This document shows positions 9,342 to 24,300 of a stretch of 64,000 nt of DNA, piece after piece; position 1 is the first letter of the stretch; each line of letters opens with the position of its first letter. The notes under the pieces were generated by a model that searched no databases, was not told where the DNA came from, and was given only the letters and a program-made list of their open reading frames with translations. Position numbers and translations under genes: made by a program. Origin of the DNA: Lepidostoma basale (lineage: Eukaryota > Arthropoda > Insecta > Trichoptera > Lepidostomatidae); the NCBI GenBank assembly GCA_022606425.2, contig JAHDVF020000896.1, forward strand, positions 250,501-314,500, read 5' to 3'.

Positions 9342-12300
9342 GTATTGTCAAATATTTTATTTATTAATACATTACATTTATCCAACAGCAAAATTACGAA
9401 CGCCCCGCAACGCGACTTGTTCATCTCTTTGTCACGGTCTACACCACATCTTCGCTGCCGTCGTGCTTGTTTAACCTTGCTGAACTTGTAAAAAATATTA
9501 GAACACCTATCTGGCATGGTTTTGTAACATAATTATCACTTGCGTGTCCTGTATGCTTATCACAAATATCCCTTTACCGAAACCAGAAACCGGGTTACCC
9601 ACATGGCCATCTCGATATTATTTATTTACTAAAATAACTACGGCCAATCGTTCGTACCTACATACAAAAATGTTTTGTGCAAACCTTTTGATAAAACGAT
9701 ATTATTTTAATGAAAATTAATTTTAGTTCCTAATAGACAGCTAAAACGTTTGACGTTGCCAATTAAATCCTTTCCGTGTTCTATAAAAACCGCCAAGGAG
9801 AATTCATATTATTTTTAATTGCCCGTATCCAAAAGCAACCCATGTGGCGGATACGAGTATATTTTTATAACCTTTTACTAATGTTTTAGAACAGCCATTC
9901 TACCGCACTCATCGTTGGGTGGTTCAAATAATTAATAAGCATGAATAATTCCAACGTGCGATTTTTTTTTCTTACACTTATTCCAAGGTACAACTCATAA
10001 AACCTACTTTGTACCCTTTTTTCAACTTGCTTTCAATATAACTATTGTGCATGTGCGTACATAGATGTAGTTATTTTTCGATTTGTACGAGAAGCATCCT
10101 TATGATGAAAATGTATATTTTAGTTTATGCTCATATGATGATTTAAACACGTAACACAGCTTCGTTTTAAAAAGGATCCCTTCACACCTTAACCCAAAAA
10201 TAAAATACCTTTCAAATTACGAACTAAACATTCCCAGCTGCCACAAGCGCCCGAAATCGATCCTCCTTCAGAGGAACACTCCGGCCACGCACATCAAGCC
10301 CCGCAAAAAATTACATTTCCAACAATGTTTCCATCAGACTTAAGAGAGTGGAAAATTCAAGAGAGCTATATCTCTGTATGCCGGAAGATCCAAATTGAAG
10401 GTTGTGATCTTTAGTTCCAACTCTTAATAATATAATAGATTCCAAAACACAAAAATAAAATTGGCTTATTTAATTTTATAGTATAAAAAAAATAATATTA
10501 GCCTACAAGTAGCAAATTCTTTTGATTCGGTTGTTGTTACTGCTAAATATACATCATCATCAGCCGTCTGTCATCCACTGCTGAATGTAGGCCTCTCCCA
10601 AAGCCCTCCACCGCCCCCTATCCATTGCCGCTCCCATCCATCCATGTCCAGCAATCCTCTTCAGATCGTCGGTCCAGCGGGCAGGGGGACGTCCAACTCT
10701 ACGGAATCCTGTACGCGGTCTCCACTCCAGAACCCGAAATATACATGTATAGTAAATATTTCACGAACTTTGACATAACCTAAATGCGAAGAATTGAAAT
10801 ATTTTTTCCTTTATATTCAAATAATGCATAACCCAATTTAAACAGACTTGACATATTTTTCGTTACAATTTATCTATAGTTTTCTGATTTTTTGTTTTAC
10901 TATATTATGTTATTTAATGTAATTAGCTTTTTTTTTATTATACATTTTAAAAGAGAAACGGATTTATTAAAGTTTTTCCTTCCGCCATCTTGTATCAAAT
11001 CAATAATCACATATTTTGATATAAGAACCACGATTTTTTATTCTTCTTCTTCTTCTTTTTGTCCTGTCACACCTCCGTGGTGCATAGGGCCTCAAGGAAC
11101 CTTCTCCACCCGGCTCTATCGCATGCCTGATACCTAACATCATCCCAAGTGAGGCCTGCTGTCTTAACCTCGTCCTGCAGGGTTCTTCTCCAGGTGGTTC
11201 TAGGTCTGCCTCGCTTTCTCTTTACTTTGCTAGTCTAGTGCACCCTGAGCGATGCACGATTTTTTATTACACTTAAAAAAACACAGAAACTAGATTTTTT
11301 TTTTCGGTAGGCAATTTGCTAGCGGTAACAAATAATTTTGCCATTCTTTTCTCTCTCCTAGGAATAGTTTAAAATATTACTAATAAAATTATTCATAAAC
11401 TAATGTGTAATATATATGATTTTGCCAGATTTTCTCAGTAGTTTATTATCCCTCGTAAGAATCTTATATTTTTTCTATGGTTTTACCAAACTTGATTACA
11501 CATTTGTTCTCGTTATTACGTATTGCATCGCAAAAATCGTATTTTTTTTTATTCAACATGTTGACAGTATAATATTCAGATCTGCAAATATGTTCGGGGT
11601 TTTTCAATATTGAATTTATTACGTCAACTGTTTTACGTCTGTACGCAGGTATACTGATTAATAGCGAATACCTAATATGAATGTGAATCGGACTTTGTCC
11701 TCGGATTTCTCTCACCCACTCTAAAAATCTGGCGTTAGCAACAAATGTGTTGTCCGGTCGCGTCTAATCCGTAGGTACTTACTTGAATTATTTGACCTGG
11801 CAATGAAACCAGAGGCAAACGAAGTCTGTTTGAAAAAAGAATTAGTCAAATTAAATCATGTACATCGAATACCAATGTTTGAGAGTAGGCACTCTATAGT
11901 GGTTACATTCTCCCGTTACATTTAAAAAAAATAATTAAATTAAATTGAATAATTAGTTTCAATGCGGGAAACGAAAGGGGATTCGTATTAGATTATTTTC
12001 TTATTGTACACTTGGAAATATATTTGAATTAGAAATACATACTTAACTAAATAACCATCACGCCGTTTCCACGGAGAGTAGGCAGAGAGGATGGACTGCC
12101 ATAATGCTCTGTCCTCATACCTCTAGAGTTCTCTGCATTCATACATCGTTACGTGCACGCTCGTCGATTTTTCCGTGTTCGAATGTAGCTGTCTTTAAAT
12201 AATTTATTAATTTGATCATGTCATGCTTTCATCTCACTTCATTCACTCGCACTGTTTTTATACAACTTTTTAGCCATTCTTCTCTCGTCCATTCGTTCCA

Positions 12301-15300
12301 AATGTCCAAACCATCTCAGGAATCCTGATAGATGAATTCATTCTGAAACTTGCCGAACTTTTTTACAAAGGACTCCCTTCACATCCTAACCCCACAATAA
12401 AATACCTCACAAATTACGACCCAAACACCTCCAGCCGCCACAAGCGCCCAAAATCGATCCTCCTTCAGAGGAACACTCCGGACCACACAAATCATGCCCC
12501 CGCATAAACTAACAACCCACCAAATCACCTTCCAACAATGTTCCCATCAGACGCAAGAGGAATAGCCACATGAGCTGAACCTCTGTAAGCCAGAAAATCA
12601 AAGTTTTTTTTTTTTCTTATTTCGTTGTTCGGTATTCTATCATATATCGTTTGCCCTTAAATTATTATCAGTTATCTCATTTCTAAGGTATTTATCTTAT
12701 TTTCATCCTTATTTTGCCGGCTCCAAGCTTCATGCTGGAGGGTGTAGGTCTTTTTGTTCCCGACAGATATCTCCGACAGCGCCAGCATAGATTGTTTTAC
12801 CTCCCCGTCGCCAGAACCAACCTGGCTCTGGTGACACCGGTGGGAAGAGCAATCAATCTGCTGAACGCTGTCTCCTCGGAGATCGACGTCTTTCATATCA
12901 GTGAAAGTACGTTCAGAAGGCAAATACTCTTAATTCTAGAGAGTATCCTGTCTTCCTAATGTTGAACCATCTCTCATGCGTTTCTGGTAGTATACTATAC
13001 ACAATATATTATTTTACCTGTTCTCAATAGATGCCTTAAAAAATAATTTTGTAATATCTGTTGATGAAATAAACTGATTTGATTTGATTCATTTCTATGC
13101 ATAAGGGTTGGCAATTGAACTCCATTGTGTATTGGCATCTTTGCTTCAGTGGATATATTTCTAATTAACTTATTTTATATAGTTTTTAATAAGGATAATT
13201 AATATTTAACATTGGGATTACCTTAACCTTATGGATCAGACTAACATATCTTTAGTACGAAATAGAAAAAAATATTTTAGTGAGTAAGAAATTTAAGAAT
13301 CTTGTTTTCTGGGAGTAAAGTCCGCTTAAGGCAGGTATCGGTGATTTGACCACTTGTCACCTGTAGCTTATTTTTCAGAATACTACGTTCAAACTCCACT
13401 TTGAGTCATTCGCCACAATCAAAGTCTTTTTTTAGTACTATTATGTGTTCCATTGATATCAAATTCATATATTGGAATACAATTTCTTTTAGTTTATCGC
13501 ATATGACATAGCTTGAAGTCATTTTTAGAAATTCACTTTTTAAAAATTCTAACTAACTAACCATCACGCCGTCTCCCCGAAGGGGTAGGAAGAAAGAATG
13601 TACTGCCACACTTTTCTTTCTTGACATATTTCTCTCACTTCCTCAACATTCATACATCGTGTCATGCACGCGCGTCGATTTCTCTGACTCCTCATATGGC
13701 CGAAATTCAATATTTGATTTATTTGATCGTGCCACGTTTCCCTCGGTCTTCCTCTATTTCTGGTTCCATTTATTATACATCGTTAACATATAATTTTTTT
13801 ACCATTCTTTCTTCATTCATTCTTTCCATATGTTCAAACCATCTTAATGATCCTTTCATTATTTTGTTCATAGCACCATCATTCGCACCGCATTCACTTC
13901 TTATATTTTCATTCGACACTATCATACACAGAGTATCCACACATTCGTCTAAGAGATCTCATTTCTACTGAAAATTCACTTTTTTTTTAATTAGAAAGGG
14001 TTGGTGCTGGGAACAAAATGAATGGTGCTCTCAAAGTCATTACTGCAAATAGAAATATAGTATATCCACTGAAGCAAAGATGGCAGATGAGAATTTGCGG
14101 GAAAATGATATGATAGAATTAGGAAGAAATGTGTGCCAGATGATATCATAAGTAAAATTAAAAACGGATCCTTGAGATGATTTGGACACATGGAAGGAAT
14201 GGACGATAGAAGAATGGTTAAAATGTTATATACAAGCAGTGGAATGACCAAATTAATCAAATACTAAAAGGCGGCCACATTTGAAGTCGGAAAAATCGAT
14301 GAGCGCGCTTTTTACAGTGTATGAATGTAGAGGATTTTCGAAAGGTACGTCAGGACAGATCAGTATAGCGGTTCATCCTCTCTGGCTACCCCTCCGAGGA
14401 AACGGCGTGATGATTATTTAGTTAACTTTTTAAATCTTCTTCTTCGTCAGCCTTCATCGGTCCACTGCTGGACATAGGCCTCTTCCCTTCCTTTCCACTC
14501 GTCTCTATTTTCTGCCAGCCGTAGCCACATTTTTCCCCTCACGGCAGCAATGTCGTCGGCCCACCTTTTTTGCGGCGTGCCGACGCTTCTCCTATTTTCC
14601 CATGGTCTCCACCTTATTGTTTTCTGGGTCCATCTATCCTCACTCTGTCTCGCCACATGACCCGCCCATTGCCACTTCAGTCTCGCTAGTCGTTCCATGA
14701 TGTCCGTTATTTTTGTTCGGCGTCTAATCTCCTTTTTAAATAATAATCGTCAAGTCAAAAGTTTCACCTAGAATTATCCTAATATCCCCATCACGTCACT
14801 GTCCATGTTTCAATTTGATTCAAGAGCGATTCATAATGAATTTGATCGCTTTCAGTATAAATTTGTGATTAAATGTTCTCGGTGGCAATTCTTCAGCTTG
14901 CATCGATTTAAAAATGTATGCGAGTTGTCGCAATATTTTTAACTAGCATCGTGAATGCCGTTTCTCCGTTGAATTTTCTCAATAGCGAAGATTCAATCGA
15001 GAGTGACGCCCCGCGTTGGACTTCGGCCCAAGATCCCAGCCGTTGCGATCACATCGGAGAGGTGAAACGAGATGATTCAATCACTAGAGTGGTCCAGCGA
15101 GATGATACCGTGACATGATGTGAACCGCTTGAACCGTATATGTCTGAACAATTGCCGATCGACTGTTGCTGGTAGCGGCCGTGCGGATAATTTATTTTCC
15201 CGTGGGTCAAAAAACTGCCATCTCCCAGCTGGGATGTAGAAATTGGCCTTGGAGGACATTATGATCACTTGTCCTGCCTTCTGTGGCCTTGGTCACATCT

Positions 15301-18300
15301 TTATTATTACACAATATTGTTTCAATTTCTTTATCAAGGAAGAAATATGTGATTGTATGAACTAATTTACGAAAGGATCACTGCGTTCGTTTGGTCACAT
15401 GGTACGCATGTATGAAGAAAGAATGGTTAATAAACTAACTAACCATCACGCCATTTCCCCGGAGGGGAAGGCAGACAGGATGGATCGCCACATTGCTCTG
15501 TCCTGGCATACCTCTCGGGCTTCCTTTACATTTATACGTCGTGCCATGCACGCACGTCTATTATTCCGAGTTCGAATGTGACCGCCTTTTAGTAATTGAT
15601 TAATTTGGTCATGCCATGTTTTCCTCGGTCGTCCTCGGCTTCTTTTTCCACTCACGCTGCTTGTGTACAACTTTTTAACCATTCTACTCTCATCCATTCG
15701 TTCCATATGTCCAAACCATATCAGGGATCCTTTTTTCGGTATTCTATCATACAACGTTCTCCCGCACATTCTTCTTAGTGATCTCATTTCTACGGCATTT
15801 ATCCTGCTTTCATCATACTTTTGCCAGTTTTGGTTAATAAAGTATACGTTAACGATGTAAATGTACGGAGTCAAGAAAAACATGACATGACCAAATCAAT
15901 CAAATGTTAATGTTCTGCAATGTTAGAAGTCGGAAGAATCGACGTGTGTGTATGACTCGCTGTATGAATGTGGAGGAATCTAGAGAGGGGTGTCTGAATT
16001 GAGTAGTGTGGCAGGCCATTCTCTCTGCCTAATCTTTCGGGGAAACGGCGTGATAGTTTATTGTACAAAGATCTGTTTTCTTCTCACGCGTTTAGTAGAG
16101 GATAAAATTGAAAGTAGCGCGCACACCATGTTACGGAAGTGCGACATGATTAAGTAAGCCATAACTCACGAATTGCAAAAACGTGTAATAAAACAAGAGA
16201 TTAATAAAAAATAAGCAGTATCAAAGAACTGTCACATTTTAGTGGGGTGATTGCGTATGTGTTGCGCAATATTATTTATATTAAAAAAAAAAAAGAAGAA
16301 AGAAATATCGGTCACATCTATCAAGAAATATATTTCCAACGTGTGAGGAAGAATAGCTTCCGGGCTTGAACTAGAGAGACGACGATATCCGTAGTAAAAA
16401 TACGCGCATATTCGAATGCAACACTGTGTAAAAATTTCAAAGCAATCGGTGCATAACTTTCAAAGTTTTAAATTTTTATTTATTATATAATATATAGATT
16501 TATCAACGACTTCTTTAAAACTTAGTCATTTTTAATTTCAACGCTTTATAAAGCATTTGATACTTCGTTCACAATTTTCATTACCGTTCTTTGTTCAACT
16601 TATTCAACGCTGGTCGTTAAAATAGTAATGCACGGTCTTCTACCTCCATACGTGCCGTCCAGAGTAAAGGTCGCGAGACCGGTTTGTTGTCGGGCCAATG
16701 TTAAATAATAATACGAGAATTCGCTATTTTCTATCAAAAAACCGAGTGCCATATTGGACACGCCCAGAACTAACGTAATAAAAAGTTAAAAATTCGACGC
16801 AAAAAAGCCGAAGACGAAATTTTAACATCACAGAGACACACTCCGTACATGGATATCAAAATAATTATTCACGCATTTGTGATTTAATATTATTTGTTTA
16901 CTTGAATTATTTTCATAAAATATGACTCAATGATAACATAATCAACATCAGAATATTTTTCAATCGCAAAGAGTATTGTTGCTTCATCATTGTACCAGCG
17001 CTAGCTATTGTCGCAATGAAATAAATTCAATGTATTCAGATTAGTTCAAAGTTTATTATAAGATCTTATGCAATTGCAACAACATCATTAAAGAGTCTTA
17101 GGTTCATCCAAGAAACGTCTTCATCCTATCCTGTCTCTGGCCGCTACCTCCAAGTCTTGCTGGCCCAAGACCTGACAGTCTGCCAAGACACCATCTTACA
17201 GTTAAACAATACTCTTTTGGGGTGCTCCAGTTCCCTTATACAGTGCAAATGACTTAGCTAGTATGTTAATCTTAATAGAATTGACCACGCTGACGTGGTA
17301 GAGATATCAATGCTCTGTCTGACCATCCTTAATGAGTCTAAAATTTCCTTTCGAAGCAGTTTAGTTTCGTTTCATGGCGTTTAGTAAGTGTCCAGTTCTC
17401 GTGAGTCATATGTTAAAACTGGTCTAATCAATGTTTGTATGTAATTGCAACACTTCACTTCCTATGGCCATACAACTCTTGAAGAGTTTTAGCCTCCTTG
17501 ATGATTTTTCGCCAAGCTCCTCGATCCTGCGCCTTTTGCTCCCAGCAGTCTGATTCGCCCAACCTAGCCAGATCAGCCAGAACATTGTCCATTAGGCGCT
17601 GTCTAGGCCTTCCTAGAGGTCTTACTCCAGTCGGTCTAGACGCGTTTACGACGACACATTTAATAATTGCAACAGTAATTATTAAATGTAAATCAAGATT
17701 ACTTCAAGTTTAATTTCATAAAACCTCGTGTCAACTCGGCTTGCAGTTTTAGCCAAAGTACGGCTATTTCGTAATATGCATTTCCTGAAATGTCTCGCGG
17801 CGCGTACACTCCTCGCCAGCCTCGTAAAATGTGAAGTATTATATAATCGTGTAGTTATGCTAATTGTTCAATTTCACTAAAAATAGTGCCCATTTGACAT
17901 AGAACTTTCACCGTTGATGTGCAATACTTCCTTTGAGTTAAGCATATATATTGTTCAATTCGCGAGACAAACTGAAGTCCAATGATATTAGTCATAAATA
18001 TTATTGCGGCTTTTTTTATACTTCCTTTCTCTAACGCAGTATATTAATTGTCCGTTAAGTTAAAAGGCGGGCCACACTGTGGATAAACATCGGTTGTATA
18101 GGGCTTCTATCTCATTCTACGCCGGGTAAAATAATGCGAGGAAGAGAGATAAACGTACCATGTTTGTTGTGCATGTTTGTTTGTTGCACATGGTACGTTT
18201 ATCTCTCTTCCTCGCATTATTTTACCCGGCGTAGAATGAGATAGATAGTCTGGCTCGTTGGTGGAAACCGATGTTTATCCACAGTGTGGCCCGCCTTTAA

Positions 18301-21300
18301 GTGTGCAACGAATTTGATTTATTGAGAATACATCCATCGATTTATTATAAATAGAAAAAAAACTTTAAAAAATTAATCAAACTTTTAGATATAATTCACT
18401 CTTGTGTCATTCATACCTTCAATTTTTTTGATTTGTTGGAATTGGATGATACCCAAAGAGACCCTACTGCCAGAACACGAGTTATCGTGGAAAACCTGGA
18501 GGACAGAGAACCGAATACGTTGGTAGATCCAAGGACAAAATGGCCAGATGCGGGATCCTTCAGGGCGTTACGACACTCTGTATTTTAGCATGGAGCAAAC
18601 CATGTAGCAAGTCATGGAGTGCCTTTGCTGCCCTGTGACATACACGAGAATCTGGTTCGGACATCCGATAATGCGGTGCAGCTGGCAACGTTGTTTGACA
18701 GGATAGACGATGAGTATATTGTCCACAAAGCCCTGCAACTGGAAGATGGAAGAAGGGGACCGAATTTCAAATCAACTCAAATCAGTTTATTTTCTCATCA
18801 GACTTTAAAATCAATATTAATGTTTAAGGCATCTATTGAGATACATATCTATTGATAATACCAGGAACGCATGAGAGATGTTTCGACATTAGGAAGACAA
18901 GATACTCTCTAAAGTCAATAGTATTTGTGAAAGACGTCGATCTCCGAGGAGACCGCGTTCAGCAGACATCTTCCCACCAGTGTCACCAGAGGCAGGTGTC
19001 TCCTGCAACATGGATGTCCACAGTATGGAACAATCAGAATACGCTGTTACTGGACAGTCAAATGACCCAGGATTGTGATGTTTGGTGGAGCCTTATCAAG
19101 AGAGTCGACTCCAAATAACGGGAAATAGCTTGGGGAAAGAATAAAAAGTTGTTTGGCTGTGATAAACGTTTTATTGTTGTAATCGTTTCCGTTGTCTGTG
19201 TGGGATGTGTCTTGCAACTAGAACCCAGAAAATAACTAACCCAACAATTGATTGATGGGCCATTAGTATCGGTAACATGAATCTGGTTGTGTAGTTACCC
19301 GAGTGTTCGCCTCACGAACTTTCTTGTTTCTTTTTTATATCGTATCAGTTCGTAATACGGTAGGAAAGGCGTTCCCCCCTTTACGCGGGTTGGGACCGAA
19401 CCGGTTGGTTTAACTCGGACCAATGTCAAAACCTCTCCTTGCGTTTTGTGTGAAACTACGACTGCCGCGCTCTGATTATTACCGTCAAGTCAAAGTCCGA
19501 CGTATATTTTGTATTTGAAAAGCACTCCGGATATTGTAATATTGAAATATGTAACATTTTGGATGCTGACATATTGTGTATTATTTATATCATTCAAATC
19601 CTTATAAAAAAATAATGGAGCTTTAAAAAATAGTCATTGAAAACAATAATTTATCAATGAAAGCGAAAATGACCGTTTACAGTGGAATTCCTATTCCAAC
19701 CCTTATAATAATGTTTTCTTAATGTAAACGAAAGCATTAAGACATGTTTTTTTTAAATATTTTTCTAACCGATTGCGAATATCAAAATAATATAACTAAC
19801 TAACTAACTAACCATCACGCCGTCTTTCCAAAGGGGTAGGCAGAAAGAATGGATTGTCGCAGTTTAACCGATGCGGCACTCCAGCCTTCTCTTTTTGCCC
19901 TCGCGGGAAACGCGGTGTAATGGGTTGCGAATCTCATCGCCACCAACAGGCATCTGCCGCGCACACTTCGATCGTCCAACGTTCACAAAATAAATCTGAA
20001 ACAAATAATATAAAATAATATAAGAAATCAAATATTTTATACATGTTGGGTTTTTAGGTTATACCTGAAATCTGTCAGAACATTTATGCACTTGGTATGA
20101 AGGGAGATTGTTCCAAGCTATGAAAGCGAAGTGTGGAACAGGCAAAATAAGGATGAGAGCAGAATAAATGCAATAGAGATGAGATCTCTTAGACATATGT
20201 GTGGTAAAACGATGTATGTCATAATTTCAAATGCTGATAATCGGGAAGGAATGTATAGAGGAAAAAAGTATTATGAATAATATTATGAAAGGATCGATGC
20301 GTTTGTTTGGACATATGGACGCTTCCGGAGAAACGGCGTGATGGTTGGTCGTTGTTATTGTTACAAATATTTTATTAGGAGGTAAAGGAAACTTGTATAC
20401 TTTGGGCACGTATAAAAAACGCGAAATACAAAATACTGCAATGGTTATCCAAAGTAAAATTGAAAGGAAAGGAAGTATCGCGAGAAGTAGACATTTTCGG
20501 CTAAAAAAAACTTCATCTTTATATAATTGGATCCATATTAAAATACGAGAGGAACAAGAAAAAGAAGATAAAATATTTAAAATGTAATGTGAAAATTCTA
20601 TCCAACTGCTTACACGCTGTCGTATGCCATAACGGTTTCTACAAATTTGAATTTCTAACGAGTCATGGATTTCGTACTAACATATTTAATTTTTTACGCT
20701 CATAATTATGGTTGTTAATAAATAAAATAAGAAATAAAATGTACGTGGTAAAAACCGGATAAATCTTTTTTCAATTTGAATCAACCTTGTTTCGAACACT
20801 TTTTGAATGCTCCTACCGTAAATATGATTTTATTAAGTACCTACCTACCCACATACACAATAATGTTACGTGATTTTAGAAAATCATTTCAATTTCATGA
20901 ATCTTTAAATCAATTATTATTTTACCTTCGCCATGTGTTATCACAATGATGTTTCCATCTTCAATATGGAGCCGAGACATTGCCTAGGTGATGTTTACCT
21001 TTTTCTTCCCACGCTGTGATATGAGATTTTAATCCACCTTTGTCTCTCTCTTCACCACCTACAGATAAGATCAAGTAAATAAATATGTATAAAAAACACC
21101 GGTTTTACAGCGGCAAAGTAAACTTAAACTAAAGTCTTAGTGTATATATACTTAGTGATTTAATATAATATCTCAATTTAAAACGTAATGTGGGGCTTTT
21201 GGCGAGTCGACTCTGCCGCGTCGCGAATAGTGCCTCGCCAGCGTTATCCGTATCTCTCACCTGTATATCGCCGTCCCGCTCTCAAACCGCGCCTAGAATA

Positions 21301-24300
21301 GCCCGTCCCGCTCGCTCCCGTGCTATTGTGGTCGCTTTCGTGACTGGTACAAAGTCCGAAGTCCAATCCCGAGCACGTGCTCACGCCGTGGCGGATCCCC
21401 CATACATATCTGTGTCCCGCTCTCGCGCCCGGCCGTGCCCATAGAACCGTCTCGCTCGGGCACGTGCTCACCGTGTGAATATTGCACAGAGGACGGCAAC
21501 ATTTTCCCGCGCTCCTATTTTGAATTCGTTCCAAAATAGATTACAATATATTTTTATCCATGATACACAAGGCATTTGTCATTATAAAATCGCTTTTATC
21601 AGACTGTTCTTTCGTGGAAAAATCGTTTTATTGCTTCAGCCTACTTAAATATGTTCTTATCTCCAAAAATATAACGACAAGTGCAGACGGATGTAAACAA
21701 ATTGTATTGTCACATTTCAAAAATATTAAATGAATTCAACGTCATACGTTTACAAGTTTTGATCCGATAAATAAATAATACCCTCACTTTCAAGAACTAA
21801 CTGACTTACTAAACTGCCATACTGTTTTCTGCCAGGACACACCTAGATCGATTTTTCCGACTTTGAATGTGGCCGCCTTTTAGTATTTGTCATGCTCTCC
21901 TTGGCCTTCCGCGGCTTCTTCTTTCACTCACACTGTTCGTATACAAAATTTACAAAAATACCTTACAAATGCGAATATCAATCAGATGCAGCGTTCACAA
22001 TTAGATTTCAAACACGTCTTAATGCGCCCTTGAGGTGATTATATAATAAAACGGCGCTTTAAAAGTTAGCATATTATTGAACAAATGAACAAAGAACTTT
22101 CGGAATTATTTTACCGCTTGTCAAATTGACTAATATTTTCGAAATTAACATATCTGAAATTGATCTAGTGGACAAAACAATCAAACAAACAAACCATCAC
22201 GCCGTTTCGCCGCAGGGGAAGGCAGCGAGAATGGACCGCCACACTACTCTATCCTGGCAAACCTGTCTAGCTTTTCCTCCACATACATACAACAAGTACT
22301 ACACGCACGTCGATTCCTCCGACTTCTAACATGACTAACATTTAAAATTTGATTAATTCTAATTAATCTAAAGGAAATTCACACTTCGCTCGGCGAACTC
22401 CTCGGCAATAGGAAAATTAGTTGAGCCGAAGCGTTGCTCTAATACAAATTTCGGGGATCGAGCGTTCGCGTTAGCCGGTCCATCAGCTTGGAACAATCTT
22501 CCTTCACACCTCAGATGCATAAATGATCCGACAGATTTCAGATCTAAACTGAAAACCCATCTTTTTCATATTTCATACCCAATTTAAACGTTTATACTTT
22601 GTTCTACTACACTTTTTAACCGATCGCGAAAATCAGATGCAGCGTTCACATTTAGATTTTTAGATTAAAAACACGTCTTAATGCGCCCTTGAGGTGATTA
22701 CATCACAAAAACGGCGCTATAAAAGTTAGCATATTATTATTATTAAATATATTGTATATCTTAAAGATTTTTTAAAATTATTTTTTTCATTATTTACTAC
22801 TAATAGTAGTTTTTTTTTTTTTAATTTTGAACAGTTTTATGTACGAGTTATTTTGTAAAAAATAACTCGTACATAAAATGTTGTTTTTTTTTCATTGGTT
22901 CATTTCTGTAAGTTTCTCCATAGACAAATGCAATCAGCTGTCAATCTAGAGGGCCTACCTACTCCTGGACAGATCGACATAACGATTATTTTAAATTTCG
23001 AACGCGACTCGTACATCCAAAACCACCGAGAAAGTGTACCGTTTATTACCTTGCCCACTACGAAACAAGTAAATTACGAACTTCATTGTTGCATCGCTCG
23101 GGTCCAAAGTCCGATCGAGCCGATTCCGACCGGATCCAAAAGGTCTCAAGTGTGGCGAGCGAATTTAGGTCTTGCGCGTACGGATTTAGGTCCGGTTTGG
23201 CCTGCACTTGTTCCCCATTCGAAATCCTAAGTGCAAAGTCCACGAAAGAGCTCCGCATCGTAGTGGTGTATGTGAAACGGTGATGTAAGCGATTATGAAC
23301 TTAATTCAAACTATTCCGAAGGCATAATATCGCTAAAATGATAATTATTCGTAGACTGTATGCGGGCGCTGTATTGTAGTCACGTATTGATACAGGTGGG
23401 GTCGAAAATCTGTAACACTTTTTTGAGAGATAAGAATATAATTAATTAAACTATCGTTCTATAGATGTCATTTACTCATAAGTAGGTAGATTGTACAATA
23501 AGAATTACATTTTCACTGCGCTTCATAGCTTCATAGTTTCGCTTCGCTTAATAAAAAATATCTATTAGTATATGTAACCAGATAATGTATTGTTTCTTGA
23601 ACACGGCGTACGACAGAATTTTAAATGCTGAAATAAGGAAGGAATGTAGACTGGAAGAAAATAATATGAAAGGATCACTGCGTTGGTTTGGACATATGGA
23701 ACGAATGATTGAAAGAAGAATGGTTTAGAAAGTATACGTTAACGGTGTGAATGGAGTACGGAGTCGTGGGAAATCGAGGAAAACTTGGTATGACCAAATT
23801 AATTAAATTTTAAAAGTCGGAAGAATCGACGTTCGTGTATGAATGTTGAGGATTCTAGAGAGGTATTCTGATCGAGTAGTGTGGCGGTCCATACTCTCTG
23901 CGTAATGACTTGAAACGGGCGTGATGATTTGTTTTTATGATGGAAAATTCCATCCGAAGGAAACTCCTGTTTTCTAGAATCGCCAGTTTATATACATTAT
24001 TACTTTTTATCAGCATTTCTTTTGAAATTTTATTTTAATTTGCATTTTTTACGTTTGATAAAATCTATAAATATGATAATATATTTTATACATGTGGTAA
24101 AATAAGAAATAACAATAATTATCTCTGCCTTATCATTCTTTTATGATCTTCTCTGAAGTAATAATAACCGGTTTTATCTAACTTTAGAAATAATGCACTC
24201 GGAAAGTTATTTATTATTTATTTCTTTTTCGTGCCATTTCAATAAAAAAATAGAGCAATTAATCACATTCTGAAAGGCGGATAAAGAATGAAGTATGATA

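Larger units (their letters stand above)
12045..13155 (-). mobile_element. LINE-A copy split by two later LINEs
   Basis: LINE-A pieces at 12045-12328, 12615-12734 and 13088-13150 are collinear and join into one copy once the LINE-J (12330-12605) and LINE-H (12735-13088) inserts are ignored. The LINE-A text resumes on each side at the matching point: GTATTCTATCATA after LINE-J, and the ATGCATAAGGGTTGGCAAT block after LINE-H. Confidence 0.7.

Noticed and set aside
13621..13971. 116-codon plus-strand frame
   Set aside because: It is the antisense of a LINE-A copy; similar shadows occur at 31099-31524 and 43574-43903.
14918..15118. 66-codon frame with a signal-peptide-like start
   Set aside because: No homologue recognised, no splice or promoter context; frames of this length arise by chance. 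Expression data could revive it.
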